In this document: positions 54,801-64,000 of the stretch, piece by piece | How positions within the stretch are numbered: position 1 is the stretch's first letter | Layout: each line of letters starts with the position of its first letter | Origin: Plumapathes pennacea | Taxonomy: Eukaryota; Cnidaria; Anthozoa; Antipatharia; Myriopathidae | Assembly (NCBI GenBank): GCA_964036295.1 | Contig: OZ038463.1 | Span: 37,311,178 to 37,375,177, forward strand | Direction: 5' to 3' | DNA length: 64,000 bases | Notes under the pieces: model-generated | Seen by the model: the letters and a program-made list of their open reading frames with translations, nothing else | Database searches by the model: none | What the model was told of the DNA's origin: nothing | Made by a program: the position numbers and the translations under genes

Positions 54801-57800
54801 TGAATGAGAAAATTGAAGTTGATTACTCTAGGGAGTGAAAGGGTTATGCTCTACTCTATGTCATGTTGCATATCTTTTTGTCTTTTTCTCCTGTCTTTTG
54901 TTTTATTTCATTCCTTTTTCTCTTCCCCCTCTGTTCATTGCAGCGCTCTCTTTCTTAATTGTGGTTTTTTTTCTCTTGCAGAAAGGGGCCTCTCCAGAGA
55001 CTTTCTTCAACTATTTGGTGGAACAAGTGCTGCCAAAACTGAGTGAATTAGAAAGAGCAGAAGATGCTGGTGATATCAAATTAGAAATTTTGAAACTTTT
55101 TGCTGAGATGTCTCCTCATGGAGTGTCAGAAGGTGCTGTGAAGGCAGCAATAGGACCTGTTTATACCTTACTGTCGGTATGTATGTCAAAGCTTTCATGT
55201 GCTACAACATAGTTTATTAGCCTTGGCACTCAGTTAGGCGAATAAGGCCAGTTTCTATTGAAAATAAAGTGGTTATCTACTACAAAGTGTATTGTGCTAT
55301 GACTAGTCTGCTAACCTGGTTATGGGAATGTCAAGAGAACAATGCACTCATTTCTCCATCATTTAGTTAAATTCCCACAGTGTCCTGTGGGTTGGCATAA
55401 AAGCTTTTTTTTAACAACTTAACTTGCACCCTGTCCTGACTCTGTCACAATGCTGGTTACATTAATTTTACTTATATGCTAAATTAAAACTGAACAAGCT
55501 GTTATATGCTAACTGCATGAAACTGCTGTTTTTAACTTGTGATTTGTAGGAATACATGCCCCTGCCTCCCAGTGATGGAGAGGAGAAAGAAAGCGAGGAT
55601 AATTCAGAACCGAAGCTACAGTTCTCTTATGTGGAATGTCTTATTTTTGCTTTCCATCAGTTGGCCAGAAGGGTGAGTGGACCTGGGACCTAGTGTTGTG
55701 TGATAGTTTACGTGTGGCTTGGTTTGCAAATGATTGGTTCAGGTGTTTTGATTCTCCATGACTGTGCAGTATTGGTGTTTTTGCATAAAGTTGTGGAAAG
55801 ATCATCATTCAGTATTGACAGTTACGTAGTACTACAGATGTCAGCCTTTCATTTCAGGGTCTGACTTGTAAGGGTTTCTCAGAATGAGGAAATCTTATAA
55901 ATGTCATGTGTATCATAAATGATGATTTTATGAAAGTTTTATGGTTTTGGTATTAATTATCCCATACTTAGTATATTGGAATTTTGATGGAGGATTAAGT
56001 TGGTTATCTCTTCTGAATGTTGCACCATTCTTATGCACTCTTCCAGAATCCAGAATTTTTGACCAACCAAGAAGCTGCGGACAAGTTGAAGGAGTTTAGA
56101 ATAAGGTATTGTGTAACTTGGCTGTCTCAATTTTCATAGTTTAGAGCAATCTAGTAAACCCTTTTTTGTGCATGTGGTGTTTTTTTTTTTTTTTTTTTTT
56201 CAGTTCTTGTTTTATCTTGATCATTTGCATTGTTTCAGACTTGCAAAACTTTATGTGGGTTCATATCATTCTACCTTGTATGTTTGTTTTGTTTCAGACT
56301 GCAGTACTTTGCACGGGGCTGTCAAGTTTACATCAAGCAGTTGCGCTTATCTCTTCAGGGCAAGACTGGCGCTGCACTGCAGGAGCACGAAAACAAGATC
56401 AAGGTGGTGGCACTGCGGACCACATCCAACATTAACGCAGTGATAAAGGTATATTTATGCTGCAACACTCAGCCCTTGGCCACTCCATTGCTTAATGTTG
56501 TTTTAGCATTGCATTTGAAAGTGTGTTTGGCATAGTTGCACAATGTTCCAACTTGTAAAACACATGTGCACTAGATGCTGGTTAAGTGTATGAGTTTTTT
56601 GGTTGAGCCTGCACCACCACAGCAGCTCGAACAGATGTGACACACGTTCTTCTTTCTCCTCAGGATTTGTTCCGCAATCCACCATCTTTCAAATGTTCTG
56701 TCACTCTTTCATGGAAATGCCCGGTGAGTTCACACAAGCTGGGTCAAAAGCATGCACCGTAAAAATACTGTCTAACACAGTTTCTGGGTTTAATGAACAA
56801 ATTATAACACTGTTTGTTTTTCATGGGACTCGAAAGGTGGCTGTTGTGTCTTGTAGTTTGTCAAATCTTGAAATGCTTCTACCATTACAACACAAGTTTT
56901 GCATGTTCATGGAGGCAAGAGTGTTGAGTGCTAAGTGACAATTTCCTTTAAGAAAAACTTTAAACATGCACCTCTGGCATGAGAGTTGGCTTGGGAGAAC
57001 TTTAAGAGCTGTGCCTTTAAAATACAAGGGTTTTACACACGGTTTAGGACTACCGTATGTGAGAAAAGGAGATCTTAGGGCTATTGGAATAATAAGTTAA
57101 TTTTATTTATAACAGAGGGATGCACAGTTACCAAAAGCCAAGACATCAGAAGAGCCAGCAAGTCCTCTGGATGAAAAGTAAGTCACACTGGTAAAGTAAA
57201 CATTGGCAAATGGTTTGAACCCAGGAGTTTGAAGAGTAAAACTAAATTGGTTGTGATTGTCCGGGTTAGAGTAGTCTCTCCATGAAGACTGTTGTAGGTG
57301 AGCAACGTTTGTAATACAGTTGGTTGTGAAAACTCTGGTGTGTTTCATTATTGGTCAATGTTGCTCTATGGTCCTTCTGATCCATCTGTTTTTTGTTCGG
57401 TTGTGTTTGATGTCATCTATCGGTGGTGTTTGTATGGTGCAGGTAATTGTTAACATCTGTTGAGAGGTTTCTGTTCTAAGTTTGTGCAATCATGGCATCT
57501 CTGTTTTTGCCAGTTCTTATATTTCTTCAGTGTCAGTTTATCAACGCCAAAATCCTGGTGGTTTTTTTTTTTTTTGTTAAAATAGCGGACGATTTTTTGT
57601 TTTTTTGTTTTTTCCATTCAGGCGTAAACGAGCAGGCATTACACCCATCAAGTTTGACCTGCCTCCAGAGAAGAAAGTAGCAACACCAAAGCAAAAACCA
57701 AGAGGTGGTTTTGGGCAGGTTTACATGCCACCTGGCCGACGAAGTGGGGCGTCCAATGGTGCTATGCAGGGGCAATCTATGCCAGAATCAAATCAAGGCC

Positions 57801-57859
57801 GGGGTGGCCAAAAAAGGAGGGGATGGCGTGGAGGCAGAGGTCGAGGCAAATACTACTAA
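51840..57859 (+). CDS. API5: apoptosis inhibitor 5 (AAC-11/FIF)
   Basis: Fourteen exons (51840-51911, 51999-52160, 53069-53168, 53315-53380, 53686-53843, 54147-54281, 54610-54675, 54982-55176, 55550-55672, 56047-56105, 56298-56448, 56664-56723, 57116-57177, 57622-57859) join in frame to 548 aa; human API5 is 524 aa. API5 is a nuclear helical-repeat scaffold that promotes survival, binding FGF2 and dampening Acinus and E2F1-driven death. Family blocks are VEELYKQFGILADA, DLCEDEDS, GTIGGLFSQILSGE, DVTGEEFQMFM, EQVLPKL, EYMPLPP, EPKLQFSYVECL, LQYFARGCQVYIKQLR and LQGKTGAAL. The C-terminal KRKRAGITP is a likely nuclear signal, and the tail is RGG-rich (GRGGQKRRGWRGGRG), as in human. The first of two tandem ATGs (51840, 51843) is taken. 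Intact; AATAAA at 58655. Confidence 0.95.
52426..52533. mobile_element. 108-bp MITE in API5 intron 2
   Basis: Ends ATCGGGCCCTCCTTCCCT and, inverted, ATCAGGCCCTCCTTCCCT define a small element. No target duplication is clear. Confidence 0.5.
57190..57310 (+). repeat. dispersed repeat, copy 3 of 3
   Basis: It matches the inverted copy at 3035-3150 along most of its length (GGCAAATGGTTTGAACCC, TGGTTGTGATTGTCCGGG, GAAGACTGTTG). It lies in API5 intron 13. Confidence 0.55.
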
Positions 57860-59403
57860 AGGACTTTTTGGATCCATTTTATGACATGGCTGTAGCATCT
57901 CTAGATTAGATTTTTGGGTTGTTGTTACGTCAAATGCAATGTAAGGTCCACCATAGTGTCAAGTGACACTCTGACATCATAATATTCATCCACACAAGCG
58001 CCATGTTTAGTATTTATTTTAGAAAGTTTTTAACGCAGTTCAAGTTTGAAGGAAACTTAAAAACTAAATGTGATTGGGCATGAATTATGAGTAACAGCTC
58101 GATGCTTTGACTACTGTAGCCACTTTTGGCTCATTTTGGACCATTTTACCTGCTCCTGTTTTAAAAGGAATATTGCAAGATGTAAATCATTGTTTTGTTC
58201 AAATAACCCATTTACTTTTATTGGACTTATATGATTGTGATATGTATTAATATGAACTGCGGACAGATTGACAGTGAAAGTGAACTTCACAGTTATGAAG
58301 GTTGCAAAGTTATCCAGTAAAAAAAATTTGGGCTTGAACAGGAATCAAACCCATGCTATCACACAAAGTTCATGAATTTGATTCCTGTGTGGATAGTTTC
58401 CTGTCTCAAAGTCCAGATACTCCCCTGGCCACTTCATAACTGCAAAGGCACTTTCACTGGCATCCATGACGGGGTACGGTGGGAGTACAGGTGACGAATC
58501 CTCCACACACTGTTAGCAATGATGTGGGCATGTCTGAGTTGAACACATCGTCTAGGAAATCCTATCTTGGTAATTAGATTTTATGCGGGCTCAGTAATCT
58601 CGAGAATTCGCAGGTTACACACAGTTTAGTGCCCATATCTGGTATGTTTCATAAAATAAAGGTTTGATCAATCTTTTGTTCTGCTTAATAATTCCATTAT
58701 TACATCATATGGGTTAACTTGGAGGCCTTTCTTGTATCTCAAAACACTCGTCATACTCGCAGGAACGTTTCCTGAAAGTTTCACGTTGAGCGTTTTTCTG
58801 AAATAACACAAAGGCCTAGCCCATGCTTTTTCTCAAAAAAAAAATGACCAATTTTAACGAAAAATTCAAAACTCTTGGAAACTTTCAGGATATCTTCCTT
58901 GAACTATATCGAGACTTTATGCAATACATACATCTGTTTCAATTTTCTTTTAATAATTGACGACAGCAAAAAAAAAACAACGAAAAAATGTTTTCTACAC
59001 ATGTGGCGCACATCAGTAAAAGAAGAAGCCTGGGGACAAGATCACCCATACATATAGTACTACATGAAAACAATTGGCCGCCATGAGTTTTGAGTATTTA
59101 GCCGTTTTCTCTTATGCATTGCTAAAATCACGAGAGACAAGCACTTAACTTGTAGTGGACATCTTCGGGAGCCGGAATACATGATGAATGCAAGATTTCT
59201 GATTTTGGAGACTGACGACGGACCAAAGAACAGGAGGTAACTCGGAAGATTTTCAGGGTTTTGAGGCAGGCGAACCGGAATATCTGATATGATTCGAGGC
59301 AGTAGGTCAGGTGAGACCGAGACAATCTAACTAACTTGGTCATCACAAGCTAAACATTGTTTATTCACGATAATGGTTGCCCTCAGATAAAATGCAAATT
59401 GGC
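57860..59403. other. API5 3' UTR and spacer
   Basis: AATAAA at 58655-58660 is the likely API5 poly(A) signal. A B-box-like GGTTTGATTCCTG (on the - strand, near 58338-58350) hints at a SINE remnant. No coding exon is supported. Confidence 0.4.
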
Positions 59404-59592
59404 TCAAACAGTGGATTTGAGTTCGGCGGTGGGCGCGACGTTTGAATCGCGCCTAACTACATTGGTCCATTGACGATGCAACAAATGTTCGATCACCAAA
59501 AAGACACCCATAGCCAGTAGCCACGCCAAAAACAGTCCACCAAAATTTTGAATACTCAATCGCGACATTGTTCTGGCTTGACTAGTTCCCAC
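59404..59592 (-). pseudogene. orphan ionotropic glutamate receptor M4-like exon
   Basis: An open stretch of about 60 codons ending at TGA 59404 encodes LSIQNFGGLFLAW-LLAMGVFLVIEHLLHRQ. The L-x3-N-x2-G-x-F start, the hydrophobic span and closing E-H-L resemble the fourth membrane segment of ionotropic glutamate receptors (GluN2 has LDIDNMAGVF then SEHLF), with a three-residue shortening. No other receptor exon is seen upstream on this strand before the oxidoreductase gene at 61017, and a MITE sits 68 bases away. It is probably a remnant, less likely a C-terminal exon of a distant gene. Confidence 0.35.
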
Positions 59593-59659
59593 AGTGCATT
59601 AAGTTTTGAACCATTTCATCATGATCTTGCGAAAAAATCCTTCCTCTGATATTTAAGAA

Positions 59660-59796
59660 GGGTTTCAACAAAAGACTGACCCCCGGTCTGCTGACCCCCC
59701 TTTATAAAATGCTGGATGGTGAGTTGCTCATTGAATAGGGTCAGCATTTTATAAAGGGGGGTCAGCAGACTGGGGGTCAGTCTTTTGTCAAAACCC
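59660..59796. mobile_element. 137-bp foldback MITE with 9-bp target duplication
   Basis: Arms of about 54 bases (GGGTTT, ACAAAAGACTGACCCCC, TCTGCTGACCCCCC, TTTATAAAATGCTG) pair almost perfectly. Identical ATTTAAGAA copies flank it (59651-59659 and 59797-59805). A 9-bp duplication fits Mutator-like (MULE) elements. The near-identical arms and perfect duplication imply a young insertion. Confidence 0.85.
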
Positions 59797-59805
59797 ATTT
59801 AAGAA

Positions 59806-60289
59806 TCAACTGAGAAATAGGGTGTTTCCATTTCGACCCCTTGTAGAGGGAAAGCTAACCCGCTAGCTGCAGTGGTTTTTGGTTTGGATAGCATTACGAA
59901 TGGACATCCTACAATCTTCGAAGCTTCTAGTTCCACAAAAGGTAACCCTGACAAAAAGGAAACCATGTTGTACTGTTGATCCTTCAAAATCCTTTTTTTT
60001 TTTCAAGTTGATTTGCCTTTATTGATATAGAACCCATAAACTAATACATGGTTTGATTGTTCCTATACGGCAAGAGGTCTCATGAAGTACCTAGGTACTT
60101 TTCTAGGAGACCCCTTGTTACAAGATATATAAAGGTTATTAATAGGCTATTATTAAAATTTCTTGTTAATCATTTGGTAAGGCTAATTTTAGATATCATC
60201 ATTAATAGTAAGATTGTATTCATAATAGTAAGTTCAATGATGAAAATAAACTAATGATAATAATAACAATAACAATATTGATAATATTG

Positions 60290-60325
<36 letters not shown>

Positions 60326-61016
60326 TATTGAATAATAGATTTGTTTTGAGTGGTATGTAAAACATGATTAAAAATCATTTTGTTAATTTTTTCCTTCTAT
60401 GAATTTTTTCAGCATTTTTAAAATTTTGCTTATCTTCAATGTTCATTGTCCTTAATGTTTGTTTACTCTTTTGTTCCAGCTAAATAACTTATCACACACA
60501 ATTAAAATGAACACACAGTTTTGAAATGGTCAAAGATATAACACTCCTCTAGGCTCTAAAACAAATTCAAATTCTTGATTATTGTAACTCAAACACTCGT
60601 AAACCAATAAACCCAATTCCTGTCACTGTCCCGCAATACTGAGTCTAGATAGAGAACTAATTTGAATTTTGAAGACCTCACATTTGGTTTTGTGACCTCA
60701 ACTTAGAGGGCACTTTTCAATTTGTTTGCTAAAACTATAAGTTCATATTAGGCAATCTTGTCGAGGAAAGATTTGCAATATTGATGTTACTTGCATGTGA
60801 TTCCTAACATTCTTATAAATTTATATTTATAGTGAAGTTGCTTCGAATAAACATTTTGAACCGGTGCTTGGTTGTATAGTTGCGTGTTTCAGATATATCA
60901 ACACACATTCATTGGGCTAATATTTCGCATTAAAATCATCATCTTGCTAAAAAAAATTATTAGCAAGATTATTTCCAACCTTCTTTTGTCCTATATTCAA
61001 TTCAGTTAATCTCCCG
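59806..61016. other. AT-rich spacer, 3' flank of the oxidoreductase gene
   Basis: An (AAT)n/(AATA)n run lies at about 60255-60325. A 62-codon - strand ORF at 59799-59987 was not recognised. No gene is supported. Confidence 0.4.
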
Positions 61017-62309
61017 TCAGTTGTCTGGACAGCGGACACCGAGCCCACACTTGCGGTACACTTCATCAATGATCTCGACTGTCTGAAGCTCCTCTTCGCC
61101 AGACCCCAATGGAGGCATCTCTCCCGACTGGAAAGCATTCACAATGTAATCCAACAAATATTCCCATGATGCTCTACTCTCTTCGCTCGCCTGAACTTCA
61201 TGGGAAAAAACAGTTGTTCCGTCCAACTTCCGGTGGATCAGTCTGTTGTACATTTCCGGTCGATACCACTGTGTCTGAGTCAGTATTCCATCACTTCCGG
61301 TGACGACAATCGTCATCTCCATCGGTTTCACAAAACTGACTTCAATATCCAGAAAGACATCCCCATAAGCCAGCTGTGCATGCATAGACTCGTCAACGTT
61401 CTGCTCAAATGGTGGGACTGAAGCTTTTGCTGACAAAACTGAAAACCTTTCAGTGGCCTTGAAACCCCTCGACTCGCCAAGCATGAAGCGCGCTAGCGTG
61501 ATACAATGGGGACCCAGGTCCTCCCAGGCGCCGCCGGCGAGAGAAAACTGAAACTGAATGGAGTCGCTATTGAAGGCATGCGGAGGCCAACAGGCTGTGA
61601 TCTTTATGACACGAACGGTTCCAATGTCGCCACGTCGAATAATCTCCCTCATTTCGCGGTTAATGGGGTGTGCAATGGCGGGGTAAGCGCTCATGCACAA
61701 CAGTCCCGGATGGCGTTTGCGTTGATATTCCAGAACTCGTCTCATTTGTTTTGCGTTTGCAGCGGCTGGGGGAATACATATAGCATGCTTTCCTGCATCC
61801 AAAATGCTTTTTGTCAGCTCCTCGTGTGTAGAGATTGGACAGAAGACTACAACGCCATCTATAGTTGGGTCGTTCAGCAATCTCTCATAAGGTGAATAGG
61901 CAGTAGGAATAGAATACTTGACGCAGCAAGCTTTCCCTCTCTCTGTTGTACGGCTGCCTATCGCTGCCAATTCAGCATAGGGGCTTTTCTCCGTGGCCAG
62001 CATGAAGGAACTTGCACTTTGAGCCGTACCTCCAACTACCCCAAGTCGGAATATAGGAGATTTCTTCACAGAAATTAGCCTCCAATTAAAGGAATACGTT
62101 AGCAAGTAAAACGCTTTAGAGTGGGTGAAAGCTAGCGTATGTCCCAGCAGGGACAAAGCTTGGCGAAACGGCATCGCTTCGAAAGTCAGTCGGTGCTTGA
62201 ATATGAAGATTCCCAGAGGTCGCCACAACAAATAACGTAGAACTTCATTCCTACCCTTTGTTAAGACGCCAACAAACAGCAAAAGAGAAATTAGTATAAA
62301 CCACTCCAT
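61017..62309 (-). CDS. membrane-anchored Gfo/Idh/MocA-type oxidoreductase, atypical active site
   Basis: One uninterrupted ORF of 430 aa from the ATG at 62309 (an in-frame GTG six bases upstream was passed over). Residues 2-16 form a hydrophobic N-terminal anchor. A Rossmann-type NAD(P) domain starts near 88 (FRLGVVGGTAQ; the third glycine of the fingerprint is Thr), followed by TIDGVVVFCPISTHEEL. The C-terminal half has the family's GGAWEDLGPH (259-268). In typical members KHV-x-CEKP supplies the catalytic lysine; here the text is KHAICIPPA, so Lys is replaced by Pro180. The fold is therefore clear, but the usual dehydrogenase chemistry is doubtful. The gene has no introns although its neighbours have 4-25 exons, which suggests a retrocopy or acquired gene. 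The substrate is unknown; animal relatives include dihydrodiol dehydrogenase and GFOD proteins. Confidence 0.8.
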   Translation of the reverse strand: MEWFILISLLLFVGVLTKGRNEVLRYLLWRPLGIFIFKHRLTFEAMPFRQALSLLGHTLAFTHSKAFYLLTYSFNWRLISVKKSPIFRLGVVGGTAQSASSFMLATEKSPYAELAAIGSRTTERGKACCVKYSIPTAYSPYERLLNDPTIDGVVVFCPISTHEELTKSILDAGKHAICIPPAAANAKQMRRVLEYQRKRHPGLLCMSAYPAIAHPINREMREIIRRGDIGTVRVIKITACWPPHAFNSDSIQFQFSLAGGAWEDLGPHCITLARFMLGESRGFKATERFSVLSAKASVPPFEQNVDESMHAQLAYGDVFLDIEVSFVKPMEMTIVVTGSDGILTQTQWYRPEMYNRLIHRKLDGTTVFSHEVQASEESRASWEYLLDYIVNAFQSGEMPPLGSGEEELQTVEIIDEVYRKCGLGVRCPDN

Positions 62310-62850
62310 CGGCACGGCTAGAAATTACAAACCAAATAGGCGGCACTGGGGCAGTAATCAGATCTCGAGTTATGCAAGCTGTCTTGCTTTATTGAATGTG
62401 ATTGGTCGTTGGATATTAAGCAAAGGCGGGCGTATTTTGTAGAATGCAGAACGTAACTGCAGTATATGAAGACAAACTTGCTTGCAAGGAACCCTTTTTG
62501 AACGACGCGGGGAAGGTTTTATCCTAAAATGGTAACAGCGATCGATATGTAGTGCGAAAAAAAAAAGCCACATGCCACAGGCAAGCCCATTGCGTGACAA
62601 ATTGAGATGATATTTGAAGACTGAACCATGTCATTGTTTTCAGTCGCCGCGTACCGAATCTGTGAAGTATGAAAAGTCACATGAAAATATATTGACATTT
62701 GTTGGGTAAAACAGTATCGAAGATAAAGTACAACCGGATTGAAGTGCCAGCTCGCTTTTCTGAATTCATGAATGTGCAAACTTTAATACATCTTTTGTCT
62801 GATCTCCAAGCTCGGTGCCTAAATGTTGCGTAACTCAAGACAGGGTGTCT
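62310..62850. other. upstream region of the oxidoreductase gene
   Basis: This region presumably holds its promoter. No coding exon or repeat is recognised. Confidence 0.4.
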
Positions 62851-62941
62851 CGAAAACTAAGACCTAAGACCTAAGACCTCGAAAACTAAGACCTCGAAAA
62901 CTAAGACCTCGAAAGCTAAGACCTCGAAAACTAAGACCCCC
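62851..62941 (+). repeat. 15-bp CTCGAAAACTAAGAC minisatellite
   Basis: About five full units and two shortened CTAAGAC units lie in tandem. Confidence 0.85.
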
Positions 62942-63019
62942 AAATATACGCTAAACGATTCGATGGTTTCTTCTCCTAATTGCTTTTTACGGGAAGCTGG
63001 TTGAGCGAGACTTTAAACA

Positions 63020-63836
63020 CGAAGACGCGCTATAAAAGGGAATGCTCCGCCCCCTAATTAGTATTCAAACTGTGAACTGACCAAAATGGCTGCCAACGGT
63101 CAAAATGCTCTCCGAGAAATTAAATAAAAACTAACAATCTGCCTTGATTTCCTCTCTTAGAGTAAAGAAATGGAAGCTCTTTACAGATTATAAAGCATCT
63201 GTGAAGTTTTACGCCCGTTTATTGACTTTTTACATCACTGGGAGAACAGCCGTTGTACGATTCAAATTTCGCGCTTCGAACTTCTTCGTCTCCGGGTTCT
63301 TCCTCGGCCTTCTGAGCCTTCTATCGCTAGATATGCTAAAAAGCAGTGTTTTCATGATATTATGCGCGGACATCTAAATTGTAATTGCGCAAAAATATAA
63401 TGTAACATTGTGTCGAGCAACGAGAGTTACAATTATCGCTCGATCAACGCTACAGCGATAGTTGTTGCTTCTGTTTCTTTTCGGCAACGACTCTTTGCTT
63501 TCCTGGATTTGTTTTTCTCGATGTGGCGACCAGTAATCATTCTACAGCAGGGAGGAAACGTCGATCGGCTGAAGAACGCCGCGGGTTATAGTTTTCAGTC
63601 AATCAACATCAAGCTGAGCCGCAAGAGAATCATTTCATGGCGACTTTTTGACGGATATTAAAATTCAGTAGACGGAATATCGACAAGAATTTATCGCTAG
63701 ATGTGTTCGGTGGGATTTGACGGAGTTCTGACCATTCTGAACGTATTTATTGGGCTTTGAGCTAAGACCGTTGGTAATCGGAAACTCCAGCCGTGTTGTT
63801 TTCACACGGCTTCCCTTCCGTGTAAAGCTGGCTAAA
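63020..63836 (+). promoter_or_regulatory. TATA-box region upstream of a possible gene
   Basis: TATAAAAGGG near 63031 is followed by CTCCGCCCCC. An ATG in a good context (AAAATGGCTGCC, near 63085) opens only 13 codons, so it would be an upstream ORF. The intervening sequence shows no supported coding exon. Confidence 0.35.
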
Positions 63837-63873
63837 ATGTCTCAAAATTCCACCAGAGACACAGGTAATCCGG
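63837..63873 (+). CDS. possible first coding exon of a gene leaving the window
   Basis: ATG at 63837 (MSQNSTRDTGNP) runs 12 codons plus one base to a good donor (G then GTAAGC). An alternative weaker donor, GTAATC, follows 63864. The product cannot be recognised from 12 residues. Confidence 0.3.
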
Positions 63874-64000
63874 GTAAGCGTTAATCTAGGCTTTACTTTA
63901 TACATTAAAATCGTTTACTTGCGGTCTTGTGAAATTTTCATGTATATTTGCGTCGGCTCGGGCGCCTGTGTCGAAAATTTATTTTGAAGTGGCAAGACGT

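Noticed and set aside
59799..59987. 62-aa - strand ORF as another glutamate receptor exon
   Set aside because: A weak GLAFPL-like resemblance to the ligand-binding lobe was noticed, but no further family residues align.
63144..63661. Two + strand ORFs of 77 and 83 aa
   Set aside because: No recognisable domains, no true ATG for at least part of their lengths, and no splice context; left as untranslated or non-coding sequence.

Overview
Organism and character. The window is eukaryotic nuclear DNA from an intron-rich metazoan. Coding exons are split by GT-AG introns (plus one GC-AG and one AT-AC intron), and introns and spacers are full of small inverted-repeat transposons, minisatellites and (AAT)n tracts. 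The proteins resemble their human counterparts over nearly their whole length, as is typical of slowly evolving early-branching animals. The small terminal-inverted-repeat elements and compact genes suggest a cnidarian (coral or sea anemone). That placement is inference; no species call is possible from sequence alone. Layout: (1) 1-3.4 kb, an upstream region with a possible unrelated first exon at 440-575. (2) 3.4-12.8 kb (+), a very large ATF7IP/MCAF-like co-repressor gene (8 coding exons, about 2075 aa) with an intronic array of TGACGTA motifs. (3) 14.9-18.8 kb (+), AMDHD2 (GlcNAc-6-phosphate deacetylase). (4) 19.4-21.2 kb (-), DNPH1, convergent with AMDHD2. (5) 21.3-26.1 kb (+), PTGR3/ZADH2, head-to-head with DNPH1 across 141 bp. 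(6) 26.8-27.1 kb (-), a small unrecognised ORF head-to-head with AP2A. (7) 27.3-38.4 kb (+), AP2A, the AP-2 adaptor alpha subunit (25 coding exons, 943 aa), with an AT-AC intron of U12 type. (8) 40.1-48.1 kb (+), ATG13 (14 exons, 462 aa). (9) 50.1-50.3 kb (+), a single-exon PKA-inhibitor (PKI)-like peptide. (10) 51.8-57.9 kb (+), API5 (14 exons, 548 aa). (11) 59.4-59.6 kb (-), an orphan exon resembling the last membrane segment of ionotropic glutamate receptors. (12) 61.0-62.3 kb (-), an intronless membrane-anchored Gfo/Idh/MocA-type oxidoreductase lacking the usual EKP lysine. (13) 62.8-64.0 kb, a minisatellite, a TATA-box region and a possible first exon leaving the window. How the genes relate. 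This is an ordinary housekeeping neighbourhood rather than an operon or cluster: chromatin silencing (ATF7IP), amino-sugar salvage (AMDHD2), nucleotide sanitation (DNPH1), lipid-carbonyl reduction (PTGR3), endocytosis (AP2A), autophagy initiation (ATG13), kinase inhibition (PKI-like) and cell survival (API5). Shared promoters (DNPH1/PTGR3, possibly AP2A and the small ORF) and a shared poly(A) region (AMDHD2/DNPH1) are the only visible couplings. Exon joins were worked out by hand from splice signals, reading phase and remembered family sequence; every listed join keeps frame. No search was run.
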